A DNA stretch of 64,000 bases. It comes from Symbiodinium sp. CCMP2592 (taxonomy: Eukaryota > Sar > Dinophyceae > Suessiales > Symbiodiniaceae). The notes below the pieces were generated by a model. It did not search any database, had not been told where the DNA came from, and was given only the letters and a program-made list of their open reading frames with translations. The stretch lies in NCBI GenBank assembly GCA_905221615.1, contig CAJNDT010001247.1, forward strand, positions 813,827-877,826. Reading direction: 5' to 3'. Both the position numbers and the translations under genes were made by a program. Positions 1-10,279 of this stretch are shown piece after piece (position 1 is the first letter of the stretch; each line of letters starts with the position of its first letter).

Positions 1-3000
1 GTGAACGGGGCATCCGGAAGCAGCTATAGGTCTGAACAGACTCCTTCTCGGTACTTCATGGTGACGAATAAGGACCCCTGCTGTCTCCCTAAACTCCCAC
101 CAATCCTCCTTGTGACGATCACTTTTGGGTCGGGCTGCACGAACACATACTTCATCTCCTTCACCTTCTGAAACCATAGCCTCTTCTTGAAGGTCTCCCT
201 CGTCTGGTAGCGAAGGTTCATATTCCGCCAGCTCATCTTCAAGACCAGCATTGTCCGGCTCTTCTTGCTCTTGCGTAGTGCCGTCCTTCACATCCAGGTC
301 CCACCCGTCAAGCTCCTCCTCATTGACTGGTTCGTCTTCTGGACATAGTCGTTGTTTTGGGTACTGGTACGTAAACACCAAAGCGTACTTTTCTGACTTC
401 GGCCCTGCCACCCGCACCGGTCCCAAAGTATCCGCACTCAACACATAGCAATCTCGATGAAGGCATTTTCGGTGGGGCCGACCCGTAGCATTATGGATGC
501 ATTGCAAACAATCAGGTCTATGAGGTACATGGTCGTTAGCCAGGTGCCGTTCCCAAGCCTTTCTGTCCACCGCCTTGAGCGCCTTGACCATGCGAGGGTA
601 CCAGCCTGGTCTCTGCTTCCATCGTTTCCATCCCCTGACCATCACATGCATCATCATCGGGGCCCACGTTGATCTTGATCCCCACGTGGCCTCCTCCTTT
701 CGTTCATCCCGTACTCCGCGAAGTTCTCCGATGTCCATGTTGGTAACCATGACCGTAGGCCGTCTATGAGGATGCCCAAGCCCTCCTTGCTCAAAGTACA
801 TGTCCTCCATCATCGCCTCCACAGTCCAACGCTTGAACCATTCACGCTGAAAGGCTCTGGCACTTTGGTCCTCTTCCACCTCCGAAGAACCCCACAATGC
901 CACTGCCACACCGTCGTTCGGGATGTCCATAGCTCTGCAAAGCGCTCTGCGACCTGCTTTGGCCACCTCCGTCACTGCCATCAACCGCAACAGCAACTCA
1001 TCTGCATGCGTGTTTGGGGTGTTAGCCATGACGCATGCCACTCTTCCCGTACGTGCGCCCCACAACATCAGCATGAAAATCCCCTTCGCCTCCTTCAACA
1101 CATCAAGCTCCGAGTTTCTCAGCACATCCACATCCAGGACGACAGTATTGTTGGAGTCCAGCACCTTAGAGATTTTGTCCCCTTGGGTCTTCCTCCCACT
1201 AAAGAACTTGATCACCCAGTCCTTTTGCATCATTCTTTTCCTCATACGACGATTGTACCCAAGATGCTTCATGAGCTCCCAAGCGTCGTCCTCAGAAGTG
1301 GGGATATCCATGAAAACTTTAACCAGATCTTCCCGAGGAACATTGAGCAACCAAGGCATAGAGACCAAAGTACGAAAGCCATCTTCGAACTTCCCCGACT
1401 TGACATACTCATCCATACTGGTTTCCCATTGCTCACTGCCTTGAATGCATTGCGCCCTCAACATAGCCATCCTTGTGATCTCGGCCTTTTCCCTCAACTG
1501 AGCAACCTTCTCTTCCTCCAGTTTGGCAATGAGCTCCAGCGCTGTCGCCTCATTCACTTCCGGACACCCCGAAGTTACCCTCAAGGTCAGCTCCCTCCCT
1601 TCCGGCGACCGCAGCACACATCTTCTCTTGGTCCACAGCAGCTCATATCCCAGAACAGAAACCAAGCTTCCGACCGGCAGAATGGTCTGGGACTTGGGCA
1701 ACGAAGGTTCCGTCAGCAGGGTCCCAGCTTCGGTCTGCCTCATCTTGGTGACCCCATCGCCCGCCGTCACAACATCCACTTCATTCGAGGACTTCCATTC
1801 TGGGTCCGTTGCCTGCCGTAGAGGATGTGTTGCTCCTGAGTCCACAAGCGCCATCCTAGACTCCATTTCTTTCACCGCCTTTTTCAGCATCTTCATCGAT
1901 GGCATACTCCCGGACACAGACGCTGAGTTTTGCTCCGCCATCATCTTGAGGATCTGCGTCGCGCTTCTGAGGAACTCTTCACTGTTCGGTGGACCGGTAG
2001 AAGCTGAAGGGTTCCCAGTCATAGAGGACGACGAAGCACTTCCTGTAGCCGTCGCCGTAGTAGAAGGTGCCGTACTCGCCGCTGCCTCCGTAACTGACGC
2101 TGTTCCATCGTCCCTCTTGTCCGTGTTGTTCCCCGGGACCACACTTCTGAGTCTGGGCCCTCCATTGCCTTTTCCATCTTCTTGTCGACGTGAACTTTCA
2201 CCTCCAGACTTCATTGGGCAGTGTTTCTTCATGTGTCCCTTGGCGCCGCAGCCTTTGCATTTGTCCATTCGATCCTCTTTCGGGACCGCCTGCCAATCAT
2301 GAGCAAACTTGCACGGGTTCCGGTTGCAGCCCGTCTCAGACATGTAGAACTTGCAAGGCTTGGCGGAACCCGAACCCCCGGGTGATGCCCCAGCCTTTGG
2401 TGTTGGTGCCGTAGAGCTGGGTTCTCCAGTAGCCACATTCTTCACTGAAGGTAGCAACGGTCCTTGGTTCCTTCCACCGCGTCCACGAAAGGAAACCTGC
2501 TCATATTCCGCCAAGAGGTGCCCGTGATACTTTAGCACGTTTGGCAAAGAGGGTGACGCATCTAGGTCCAGGTGGTATCTCATGAGGTTGCTCCTAAACA
2601 CAATCTCCCCATTCTTCTCCATCTGGGTCTTAGCGGCCATATCCAAACCTTTCAACAAGATGCTAGCGTCTGGTACTTGAAGTCCAAGGTCCTGGGCCCT
2701 TTTCAACCACCGCATCCACCGACGTAGAATCTCCACGAGCTCCGAGGATGTAGTAGCTGTTCCCGGAGACTCCAAAGCTCGTAGTACTTGTTGTCTTTCC
2801 ATAGCAGACCCTGGTCGGTATATGGTAAGTATGCGACCCAGTATCCCCAGTGTACTGTTCAAGCGGTTTGCCATCAGCTCTGCTCGAAGCCCTTCAGGAA
2901 CTGCCTGTAAAAGCATGCTCGCCGCCCGTTTGTCCAAGCGTAACCATTTTGGGTCCTTCAAGCCCTCTACAGCAAAGTCTTCCGCCTTGAGCTGTACCTT

Positions 3001-4998
3001 ACGTACCGTAGCTGCATTCACAAACTCCTTGTAGGACATGTCCAGACTCGTTGTGATGTCTGTCCACCACTTGGAGCTACCATCTGTAAGGTCGCCCATT
3101 GGTCCTGCCAGTCCATGCAGCCAGTCCCCAACGTTGATCGCCGCCTGCTCATCTGCCTCAGGTAACTTGGGAAGTTCCGAACCTGCCACACCAGGTCTTA
3201 TCACTTCAGGCCGACTAGCTGCCATCCCCATCTGCAAAGCCATAGCCTGCTGCAGTTGTGACATTCCTTGCATGAGAGCTTCCATTGGGTTCGGTGCCGC
3301 ACTCGAAGATGGCCCTTGAACTGGAGTAGTACCGCTGTTGCTAGTCCCTCCCTTGGGTGGTGGTGAACTGCTTGCTCTGCGAACTCCAAGTGGATTCCAC
3401 CCACCTTGACCAGGGACACTCGGTGCATGCGCGGTAAAATAACGACCAGAGACACTCGGTGCATGCGCATCTTGACTTAAACGACCCCCTTGATCTCGAT
3501 CATGTCCCGAAAGTCCAGAAGGATTGCCTCCAGGAACATAAACTCTATCTCTATCTTCTCCACGTGTCCCCAAACCATCAACTGCGAGCCCATCTGGTTT
3601 ACCCCCAGTCATGTTGTTCACGAACACTGCACGTCCGCTTGGTACACATACTTCAGGCCCTATTTCTCCTGGTACTGACAAACGTCCATGCTCTACTGCA
3701 GGCCGACCCCCTTGATCTCGATCATGTCCAGAAAGTCCAGCAGGATTGCCTTCAGGTACTCCGAACCGGCTTAGACCCTCACCGTCTCGCCCCGTTCCCT
3801 GTCCTGATAGTCCTGGGGGATTGCCTCCCGGTACATTCTCACTCAAACGGTCTCCCTGCTGCTCCCTTGATACGCGGTCATGTCCAGAAAGTCCAGGAGG
3901 ATTGCCTTCAGGTACACCCAATGCCAAATCTCTTGTAGTAGACATCGCTTGTACCCCCGAACTCTCCGCAACCGCCACGTCCTGACTGTCAAGAACCCTC
4001 AACCGTCGATCAGGCTCCCTTCCTGCTGCCACCTCCGTCGTGAGATGTTCAACCTGCAAACGAAGCCGTTGATTTTCCTCGGCCAAGGTCCTCTGCTCTA
4101 ACATCGCTCTCTCCACTTGCCTCTTGACCTCTGCCTCCAGCTGCTCCCTGGAATAAGAACCCGAAGATTCCGATCCAGCCTGCACCGGTGCAGTTTGCCC
4201 ATACAGCAGTGGAGCCTGTGTTGCAAGCTCTCGAAGACGTCGTGACTGCGCTCTGTCAAACAACGGAGAGTCATTCGGCGACCTTCCTCTCGTCCGCCTC
4301 GGTGACCACACCGTCTCTTGCACCACAGTCGCCTCCATTCCAGGCCTTCCCTGAGACACCATTGCCGCATGCCTTTGCACAAACTCCCCAATCCTGGTAA
4401 ACCAACGAACCGCCGCTGCACCAGGGTTATTGCCGCTCCTCCCACCTGCTTGCTGCGCAATCTCTTCATTCGTAGTGGTTGTAGTCATAGGTGAAGGAAA
4501 AGGAGACGGCCACAGGGAATTGTTTACACCTTCCGGCATTCTCGACGAACTATCCATCCCTGGTAGAACAGAAGTGCTTGTCGTAGGCCTCTCTGGTTCA
4601 GCCCTCTGAGCTCGTCTGTCTCTGTCTATACTGCCCAACGGTTCATCAGCTCTCCCTCGCATTCCAGCACTTGGTATTGTCGTTCCCAATTCAGGATGAC
4701 GTACCGTCGCGCCGGATCCGGTGTTAACTGACGTCGCGCCAAGTCCGGTTGTCGCTGGCCCCGCACCAAAACCCGTGGATTCCAAGGCTCGCCTAAAAGC
4801 TTCATCATCATCTGGTTGCCCGCCTCGATCACCACTCGTGGTCCGTGCCACACCGTTCGGCATCTGCCCTGCTCTTTCCGCATGCCCTTGCGCAGCTACG
4901 CCACTTGGGCTCATCACCTGTTGACTGTAAGCAGCGGGTAGAGCTCGAAACACGTTAGGACTTACATGATCATCCTCGTTCCCAGGCGAATCGGCCAT
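1..4998 (-). CDS. Ty1/copia-type Gag-Pol polyprotein, 5' part (runs off the left edge)
   Basis: Reading the minus strand from the ATG at 4998-4996 gives 1,666 codons with no stop down to base 1, so this is the N-terminal part of a longer polyprotein. Residues about 282-320 form a predicted coiled coil. Residues 360-500 carry four VP(E/G)GNPxGLSG repeats. About 600-840 is a helical Gag-like region. C882 starts a CCCH finger (C-x8-C-x4-C-x3-H), and C914-C927 is a CCHC knuckle (CKGCGAKGHMKKHC). D1053 lies in LVDSGAT, the aspartic protease motif. H1485, H1490, C1497 and C1500 resemble the integrase zinc-binding motif. D1523 (SADTLGPV) fits the first catalytic Asp of the integrase core. The protease-integrase order is copia/gypsy-like and the pre-integrase style is copia-like. 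Integrase remainder, RT and RNase H should lie left of the window. No frameshift is seen, so the copy may be young. Long plus-strand ORFs here are antisense shadows. Confidence 0.9.
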   Translation of the reverse strand, partial: MADSPGNEDDHVSPNVFRALPAAYSQQVMSPSGVAAQGHAERAGQMPNGVARTTSGDRGGQPDDDEAFRRALESTGFGAGPATTGLGATSVNTGSGATVRHPELGTTIPSAGMRGRADEPLGSIDRDRRAQRAEPERPTTSTSVLPGMDSSSRMPEGVNNSLWPSPFPSPMTTTTTNEEIAQQAGGRSGNNPGAAAVRWFTRIGEFVQRHAAMVSQGRPGMEATVVQETVWSPRRTRGRSPNDSPLFDRAQSRRLRELATQAPLLYGQTAPVQAGSESSGSYSREQLEAEVKRQVERAMLEQRTLAEENQRLRLQVEHLTTEVAAGREPDRRLRVLDSQDVAVAESSGVQAMSTTRDLALGVPEGNPPGLSGHDRVSREQQGDRLSENVPGGNPPGLSGQGTGRDGEGLSRFGVPEGNPAGLSGHDRDQGGRPAVEHGRLSVPGEIGPEVCVPSGRAVFVNNMTGGKPDGLAVDGLGTRGEDRDRVYVPGGNPSGLSGHDRDQGGRLSQDAHAPSVSGRYFTAHAPSVPGQGGWNPLGVRRASSSPPPKGGTSNSGTTPVQGPSSSAAPNPMEALMQGMSQLQQAMALQMGMAASRPEVIRPGVAGSELPKLPEADEQAAINVGDWLHGLAGPMGDLTDGSSKWWTDITTSLDMSYKEFVNAATVRKVQLKAEDFAVEGLKDPKWLRLDKRAASMLLQAVPEGLRAELMANRLNSTLGILGRILTIYRPGSAMERQQVLRALESPGTATTSSELVEILRRWMRWLKRAQDLGLQVPDASILLKGLDMAAKTQMEKNGEIVFRSNLMRYHLDLDASPSLPNVLKYHGHLLAEYEQVSFRGRGGRNQGPLLPSVKNVATGEPSSTAPTPKAGASPGGSGSAKPCKFYMSETGCNRNPCKFAHDWQAVPKEDRMDKCKGCGAKGHMKKHCPMKSGGESSRRQEDGKGNGGPRLRSVVPGNNTDKRDDGTASVTEAAASTAPSTTATATGSASSSSMTGNPSASTGPPNSEEFLRSATQILKMMAEQNSASVSGSMPSMKMLKKAVKEMESRMALVDSGATHPLRQATDPEWKSSNEVDVVTAGDGVTKMRQTEAGTLLTEPSLPKSQTILPVGSLVSVLGYELLWTKRRCVLRSPEGRELTLRVTSGCPEVNEATALELIAKLEEEKVAQLREKAEITRMAMLRAQCIQGSEQWETSMDEYVKSGKFEDGFRTLVSMPWLLNVPREDLVKVFMDIPTSEDDAWELMKHLGYNRRMRKRMMQKDWVIKFFSGRKTQGDKISKVLDSNNTVVLDVDVLRNSELDVLKEAKGIFMLMLWGARTGRVACVMANTPNTHADELLLRLMAVTEVAKAGRRALCRAMDIPNDGVAVALWGSSEVEEDQSARAFQREWFKRWTVEAMMEDMYFEQGGLGHPHRRPTVMVTNMDIGELRGVRDERKEEATWGSRSTWAPMMMHVMVRGWKRWKQRPGWYPRMVKALKAVDRKAWERHLANDHVPHRPDCLQCIHNATGRPHRKCLHRDCYVLSADTLGPVRVAGPKSEKYALVFTYQYPKQRLCPEDEPVNEEELDGWDLDVKDGTTQEQEEPDNAGLEDELAEYEPSLPDEGDLQEEAMVSEGEGDEVCVRAARPKSDRHKEDWWEFRETAGVLIRHHEVPRRSLFRPIAASGCPVH
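3515..3920 (-). repeat. In-frame repeats coding VP(E/G)GNPxGLSG in copia Gag
   Basis: Four copies of a unit coding VP(E/G)GNPxGLSG, most followed by HDR or HDRDQGGR, occur at about 3895-3915, 3814-3834, 3741-3760 and 3518-3538 on the minus strand. Spacing is irregular and the copies differ by a few residues. The stretch is low in hydrophobic residues and is probably a flexible linker between the coiled coil and the Gag core. Function is unknown. Confidence 0.75.
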
Positions 4999-5182
4999 GC
5001 TAATCGTCAAGAGTTAGCTACCGAAACCCCAAAGTTCAAATTGGCCCCTCGGGCCACACGCTTTTTCTTGAGCCAATGACCGCCATCGTCGTAAGTCTTC
5101 AGCTGATCCTGCACATCTTTACAAATCATTACTGATAACTGACATGGCAACGTCTCGTGTGACTCGCGACTCAACCTCAACA
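4999..5182 (-). other. Copia leader and possible 5' LTR edge
   Basis: About 180 bp lies between the Gag ATG and a telomere-like tract. The minus strand begins TGTTG exactly where the tract ends (5182), as an LTR start would. The right end of an LTR and the primer-binding site were not recognised, and the 3' LTR lies outside the window. Minus-strand bases 5076-5067 read TTGGCTCAAG, identical to the last 10 nt of the dinoflagellate spliced leader. The boundary is inferred. Confidence 0.35.
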
Positions 5183-5330
5183 GGTTTAGGGGTTTAGGGG
5201 TTTAGGGTTTAGGGCTGGGGCTGGACATCAAGGTTTAGGTTCTGGGGGTCCAAAGCATTTAGGGTTATGGTTTTAGGGCCTAAGGCGTAGTGTTTAAAGG
5301 GGCCAAAGCTGTTTCATGTGCTGATTCGCG
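5183..5330 (+). repeat. Degenerate TTTAGGG telomere-like tract
   Basis: Several TTTAGGG and TTTAGGGG units at 5183-5225 decay into diverged motifs (TTTAGGGTT, TTTTAGGGCC). The tract abuts the presumed 5' edge of the copia element. Confidence 0.8.
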
Positions 5331-6189
5331 TGGCTCTTCGTGCTTCGTGGCTGTTGTTCCAGCGATACGAATAGTTGCTGTGTCGCTACTGTTTCTCTAG
5401 CACATGCCAGCATCATGCTCGTATGAAAATGAGCCGCATCCTGCTTGGACGAAGCCCTGTAACGCGAATTGCGGCATTACATTCGCGAGGCAAAACAAAT
5501 TCAAATGGTGTGCCGGGAACTGAGTATTAGTCAATGATTACTCCTACTCCTGTATGATAGGCTTGATATACACTATAATTAAGGCAACTGGGAAGGCCTC
5601 GCAATGTTTTGACAACCATGCTTGGACGAATTACTCCGCCCGGGTCCTGGGACGAACTATTCCGCCCGGGTTTCTTCAAGCGGCAGGGACCGATCGGTCA
5701 CACAGAGACGATTGCCTGTCACGGCTTCTGCTGCATCCGCTGATGTACGAGAATGCAGCATGTGAGGCTGTCAAGGATTCATCGTTTGATGCTTAATGCA
5801 GGTTACCTGACGGCTCATTGTTAATTGTAAGTAGGCTGCTGGAGAAATGTCATATTGAGCTGTAACTAGTTCTGCACCCCCACAGACATGTACAAGCATG
5901 CTCCTAATTGCACATGCCCAGCATTTCCGAGTGCCACTGAAACCGTCAACGACGGAAAATGCAAAAACCTGTAATGAAATACTGAAATTACTGAAATATC
6001 ACAAAGACCAGCATTCCGAAAGCAAGCGTCGATCACGTGGTAAACCGCGCATCCCAGAACGAGCCGTTGCGAATCAAAACGCCGACGCTGCCAACCGAGC
6101 TTCCCAAAGTCGACGGAAGATTGAAACCCAAACCCTAAACCCTAAACCACCCTCGAGTCGAAGAAGGCCCTTGAAGGAAAGTGTCCTCG
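5331..6189. other. No gene recognised
   Basis: Short ORFs on both strands lack homology-like motifs. A short direct repeat (GGACGAA..ACTCCGCCCGGGT and GGACGAACTATTCCGCCCGGGT) is seen near 5622-5671. Nothing else is supported. Confidence 0.5.
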
Positions 6190-6309
6190 ACTAGGTTCCT
6201 GAGTTTTTGGCTAGGGTACCCAGTAACCTAAGAACTTGGGTAACTTTATAAGGAACCTAGGACTACAAAAAAGGAATAAGGGTACTACTGGGCATCCTAG
6301 GGAACCTAG
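6190..6309. repeat. MITE-like repeat family D, copy 1
   Basis: The left end CTAGG(G)TACCCAGTA is inverted at the right end as TACTGGGCATCCTAG, and the middle reads GGTAACTTTATAAGGAACC. A near-identical copy lies at 30662-30774. The left end also carries extra sequence (TTCCTGAGTTTTTGG). Noncoding. Confidence 0.7.
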
Positions 6310-6642
6310 TTATCGCCGATAAAGCAATACTGCCAATGGGCAGAGCAGAAATGGCTGGCTTACATGTTGTCCCCGTAAAACGACCCTGTTAGAGCGAGAA
6401 ACCCTCCCAGGACCCTTAGCACGGAGGCCTGAACAAGAGGTAGTAATGCCCCGGATAGTTCGTACATGTTCCTGCATCAACACATCACAGCTCAAATCCT
6501 GTAAACCGCCTGATTCAAAGCACAGAACACAAGTTACAGATTGTAGTGTCACCCTTGACCTCCAGACTAAATCCGTAACTCCCCAAGCCCTCAACCCTGA
6601 ACACTATATAGACGAAAGCACGAGCCCCAGAAAGCCCGGAAC

Positions 6643-6760
6643 CCAAACCCCTAAACCCTAACCGCTAAACCCCTAAACCCTAAACCCCTAAATAACCCTA
6701 AACCCCTAAACAGCTAAACCCTAAACCCCTAAACCCCTAAACCCTAAACCCTGAACCCCC
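6643..6760 (-). repeat. CCCTAAA telomere-like array
   Basis: About 14 units of CCCTAAA or CCCCTAAA run together, with occasional variants (AACCGCTAAA, AACAGCTAAA). This is the C-rich strand of the TTTAGGG repeat. Confidence 0.85.
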
Positions 6761-6879
6761 CCAAGCCGATTTCGCCAGTGCGAGACCGACCTGCACCACG
6801 CGCTTGCTTGTTGGTGGCCTGCTCGGAGGTGCGGGGGATTTAGAAGGGCTCCTTAAAGGGATTTAAAGGGGGTCTATAA

Positions 6880-6968
6880 GGGAATTAAGGAAGATGTCTT
6901 AATTATATAGAGCTTCATATTATGATTTAGTCCATATCCCTTAATTAAGGGGTATTGGGCTCTCTGGG
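6880..6968. repeat. MITE-like repeat family C, copy 1
   Basis: The right end TTAATTAAGGGGTATTGGGC followed by TCTCTGGG and the internal GGCTTCATATTATGATTTA-like core match five other copies. The left end is diverged. Its right end overlaps the start of the family A element at 6965, so one inserted next to or into the other. Confidence 0.65.
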
Positions 6969-7067
6969 TAGTTGTCAAAATTAGGGTCCCTTTTTGGGTC
7001 CCTTAAATATTAGGTGCCGCGTTATAATAAGGACCCAAAAAGGGACCCTAATATTGACAACTACCCA
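6965..7067. repeat. MITE family A, copy 1
   Basis: A 103-bp near-palindrome runs from TGGGTAGTTGTCAA to TTGACAACTACCCA, with inner arms AGGGTCCCTTTTTGGGTCC and their complement. It shares ends and layout with copies at 7768, 18132, 34211, 37781 and 57598. Noncoding. Confidence 0.8.
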
Positions 7068-7765
7068 GGTAGGTATAATAAGTACCTGCGGCCCAAAAAA
7101 CTACTAACTTTCTTCTGCTACAGGCAGGCTTATAAGTTTTGTCCTAATTGGGGCTGTGAAGTTCTGATACTTATACGTCTTTTGAATACATTAATGACTG
7201 CTTGCTGAGTGCACCACCGGACTCGGTTTTGGGCGTCGGGTGGGTATTTATTTAGGCCCCCAAAGTAAGCCCCAACTTTATCGTTGATATCGTTGAGACC
7301 CGGCCGAGATCCAAACGCTGATCCTACTTTACAACCTTAATTCAGGCTCACAACGTTAGCTTAAAGGTCCAGTAGGTTATGACCTTTGGGCTCAAAAGCC
7401 TTCGAACATGAGTCCTTGCAGCCTCAGCGTAGGCTGAGGGCTTCTGGCATAGGATAACGGGTGTTCTGCGGATGAGGCGTTCAGGGCTGAAATATCGGGG
7501 CCTGAATAATCACAATAGTGTTTTGGTGTCCATTGCACTCTACGTACAATATGAAACCTGTTGGTATTTACTCAGGTCCCTGCACTACGCTGTCATATTT
7601 CGACCCTGCACTAGTCATTACTACATTACTGGCTTAAGGTCGACTGGGTCAGGGTTTAGGGTTGCGGCTTCAACCCAGAACACGACGCGAAATCCAAACG
7701 CTGCTGGCCTTAAGAAGCCTGAGCCACCTGCGGCCTGCAATCCTTGATTAACTTTCACAAACCTA
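7068..7765. other. No gene recognised
   Basis: Unique-looking sequence between two family A elements. The ORFs are short and motif-free. Confidence 0.5.
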
Positions 7766-7767
7766 TA

Positions 7768-7872
7768 TGGGTGGTTGTCAAAATGATGGTCCCTTTGGGG
7801 GTCCCTGTTATAATAGGGCACCTAATATTTAAGATACCCAAAAACAGGGACCCTAATTTTGACAACCACCCA
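7768..7872. repeat. MITE family A, copy 2, with TA target-site duplication
   Basis: A 105-bp inverted-repeat element starts TGGGTGGTTGTCAAA and ends TTTGACAACCACCCA. TA lies on each side (7766-7767 and 7873-7874). Terminal inverted repeats plus TA duplications are typical of Tc1/mariner-like nonautonomous elements. Confidence 0.85.
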
Positions 7873-7874
7873 TA

Positions 7875-8831
7875 TGACTCTAAAGCCTAGACCCTTTATC
7901 CCTAAACCCTAAAATCAAAAACCGTGTACATCCCTTGAAGGGACTCCTTGGCAACCCCCATACAATCCTCAAAGCTGGGCCACCCTAAACCCTAAACACA
8001 ATCCTCAAAGCTGGGCCACCGCACCCCATGGTTATGGCGCATGGAAGCTTCGGGCGCGCGACCTGAAGCTTTCCAGGTGAGGAGTCCTCTCAAGGGTTCC
8101 TTTAGGGTTTAGGGTTTAGGGTTTAGGGTATGGGATCTATAAGGGTTCTGTAAGTGGTGGGCTTGTAGCGCTTAAGGCTGTGAAGAGGCTAGGATTTAGG
8201 GTTTAAGGGTTTAGGGCCTAGGGGTTTAAGGGTTTATAAGCCTTAGGGCCCTTGTGTATGTAGGACCTTCTACTTCCGGTTGAAGACTTGAAAGTTGGAA
8301 TTTTCTTGGAGGTTCAGGGGACGGATTGAGTACAGTTATAAAAACCTTAACTAGGCCTTATTTTGTGCTTCGGATATGGCACAAGAGGACAACCTGGTCC
8401 GAGCGGGATGAGGTTTGAGGGTCTCGGGTTTAGGGTCCCGTCCCTTCTGAGAACCTTGCTCTGGCACCAGCAGGCACCTGTGCCAGGAGTTGGTTTAGGG
8501 TTTAGGGTTTAGGGGTTTAGGGTTTAGGGTTTAGGGTCTATAAGGTTTAGGTTCTTGATTCAGCACTCGAGTTCAAGAATCAGTTGAACGATCAGGGGAC
8601 GCAGCAAGCAAGTAAAACCTTGGAGCTGTAAGTATCCCAATGGGGGAGGGTTCATAGAAGACTTACTCTTCTACGACCAATGACCCTCTATCCATATGTA
8701 GATATATGTGACGTGTGATTATATATACACATATAAACGTACATACATACACACATACATGCATACATATGGTATAGCATATACAGATATACATATGTAT
8801 GGTTGTTCGATGCTTTTCGCGAGTAGTGAGT

Positions 8832-8874
<43 letters not shown>

Positions 8875-9069
8875 AATAACATGCAGTGCTTTACAAGGCC
8901 ACTTGAATTCAGGTCCGCAGCAACAAACCAGTGCAAGGCTTGAACAAGCTCAGTGTGAAGGTGTCGAACATGGATATAACACTGCCTTTCATACCCTAGC
9001 ATGAGGGTTTCAGGCTTCAGGGAGAAAGTGCACCACATAGACTTCCTGGACCCCTGTCTGAAAAAAACA
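7875..9069. other. Telomere-like fragments and microsatellites, no gene
   Basis: TTTAGGG runs occur at about 8101-8128 and 8490-8545. An AT-rich stretch with ATAC/TATG motifs lies at 8690-8810. A (GA)n tract lies at 8835-8873. Nothing coding is recognised. Confidence 0.6.
8835..8873. repeat. (GA)n microsatellite
   Basis: An uninterrupted GA dinucleotide tract of about 39 bp. Confidence 0.95.
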
Positions 9070-9205
9070 GAAGCTATCCAAGGGTAAAAAGCGGGACCCT
9101 TAATAAGAACCCCTAGGTATATAATTACCCTTAATATAGCTATTCTATACCCATTATATAGCCCATTATAGGGTAGGGGTCCCCATGAAGGGTCACTCCT
9201 GTTCC
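9070..9205. repeat. MITE-like repeat family K, copy 1
   Basis: It contains ATCCAAGGGTAAAAAG, GGGACCCTTAATAAGAACCC and CCCATTATATAGCCCATTAT. The same elements recur in reverse orientation at 18617-18750. Ends carry GGGACC/GGTCCC-type inverted motifs. Noncoding. Confidence 0.65.
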
Positions 9206-9565
9206 CGTTTGAAGCTACTAAAACAAAAACATTTAAGCGCGTTGTGTTCTTCGCTCATCCCGAGAGTGTAGGTGTGATACAGCAAAACCCAAACCTGCCT
9301 GCACCTCCCGCCCTTCCACAAAAAGGTCTTGTGGTTCAGGGTTTGGGGTTTATGTAAGAAAAACTCAGAAAACAAAAACACACTGTGAAAACTTGTAGCG
9401 CTTCCTGCAAGCCTAGAAACCTTTCCTGCTGAGCCTCCCAAAGAACCGCACGTTTGGGGTTGAAGCGGTTTAGGGTTTAGGATTTAGGGGAAGGATGGTT
9501 TAGGAACTTGTGTTTACGAATTGCAGCTCAAGACATGAGACCTTGAAACAATGCAAGCACCTTCC

Positions 9566-9770
9566 AAAAACCCTAAACCCTAAACCCTAATCCCTAATCC
9601 CCCAAACCCGAACCCCTAAACCCCTAAACCCCTAAACCCTAAACCCTAAACCCCTAAACCCCTAAACCCCTAAACCCTAAACCCTAACCCCTAAACCCTA
9701 AACCCTAATCCCTGAACCCTAAGCCTTAAACCCTAAACCCTAAACCCTAAACCTCTAAACCCCTAAATAT
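9566..9770 (-). repeat. CCCTAAA telomere-like array
   Basis: More than 20 CCCTAAA or CCCCTAAA units with scattered variants (CCCTAATCCC, CCCGAACC). Confidence 0.9.
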
Positions 9771-10279
9771 CTCAACTCCCACCGAAAAAACTCGGTAAGA
9801 ACCGGCTCGGTGCCATGCCGGTGGTTCTCTAAATGAGGGCCCTTTTAATAAGGATCCTACGATGTAGAAAAGGTTTAGGGTTTAAATTTTAGGGTTTAGG
9901 GTTTAGTCTTTAGGGTTTAGGGCTTAGTTTTTAGGGTTTAGGGTTTAGTTTTCAGCAGCTCTGGTCGAGCAGTATCTAGTCAAGTTCGCTAGTCAGAACA
10001 TGGAAGAATACCCACCCACCCAAAGAATCCCAAAACATAAGAGTTAGAAAGTTTTTTCGTTACCCTCACGTTAGAATTATAAGTTTTATTTCATTTACTA
10101 GACTATGTTATCAAACACACTTTACTTACATTTATAGTAACGGCTTTCTTGTTTTGATTTGGATTAAACTGACAGTGTTGTGTATATCACGCAAACTTCA
10201 CTAGAAACTTTATATTGCTAGACACTACTGATCCCTGCAGATACCCATTAAACAAAGGGCCAGGAATCCCACACATCTG
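9771..10279. other. Short TTTAGGG runs, otherwise no feature
   Basis: TTTAGGG units alternate with TTTAGTTTTTAGGG at 9873-9950. From 9990 to 10260 the sequence is AT-rich without recognisable coding potential. Confidence 0.5.

Noticed and set aside
766..2302. Long plus-strand ORFs of 351 and 259 codons
   Set aside because: They lie antisense to the intact minus-strand copia Gag-Pol frame, have no domains, and are rich in Leu/His/Pro/Ser as antisense of a biased frame usually is.
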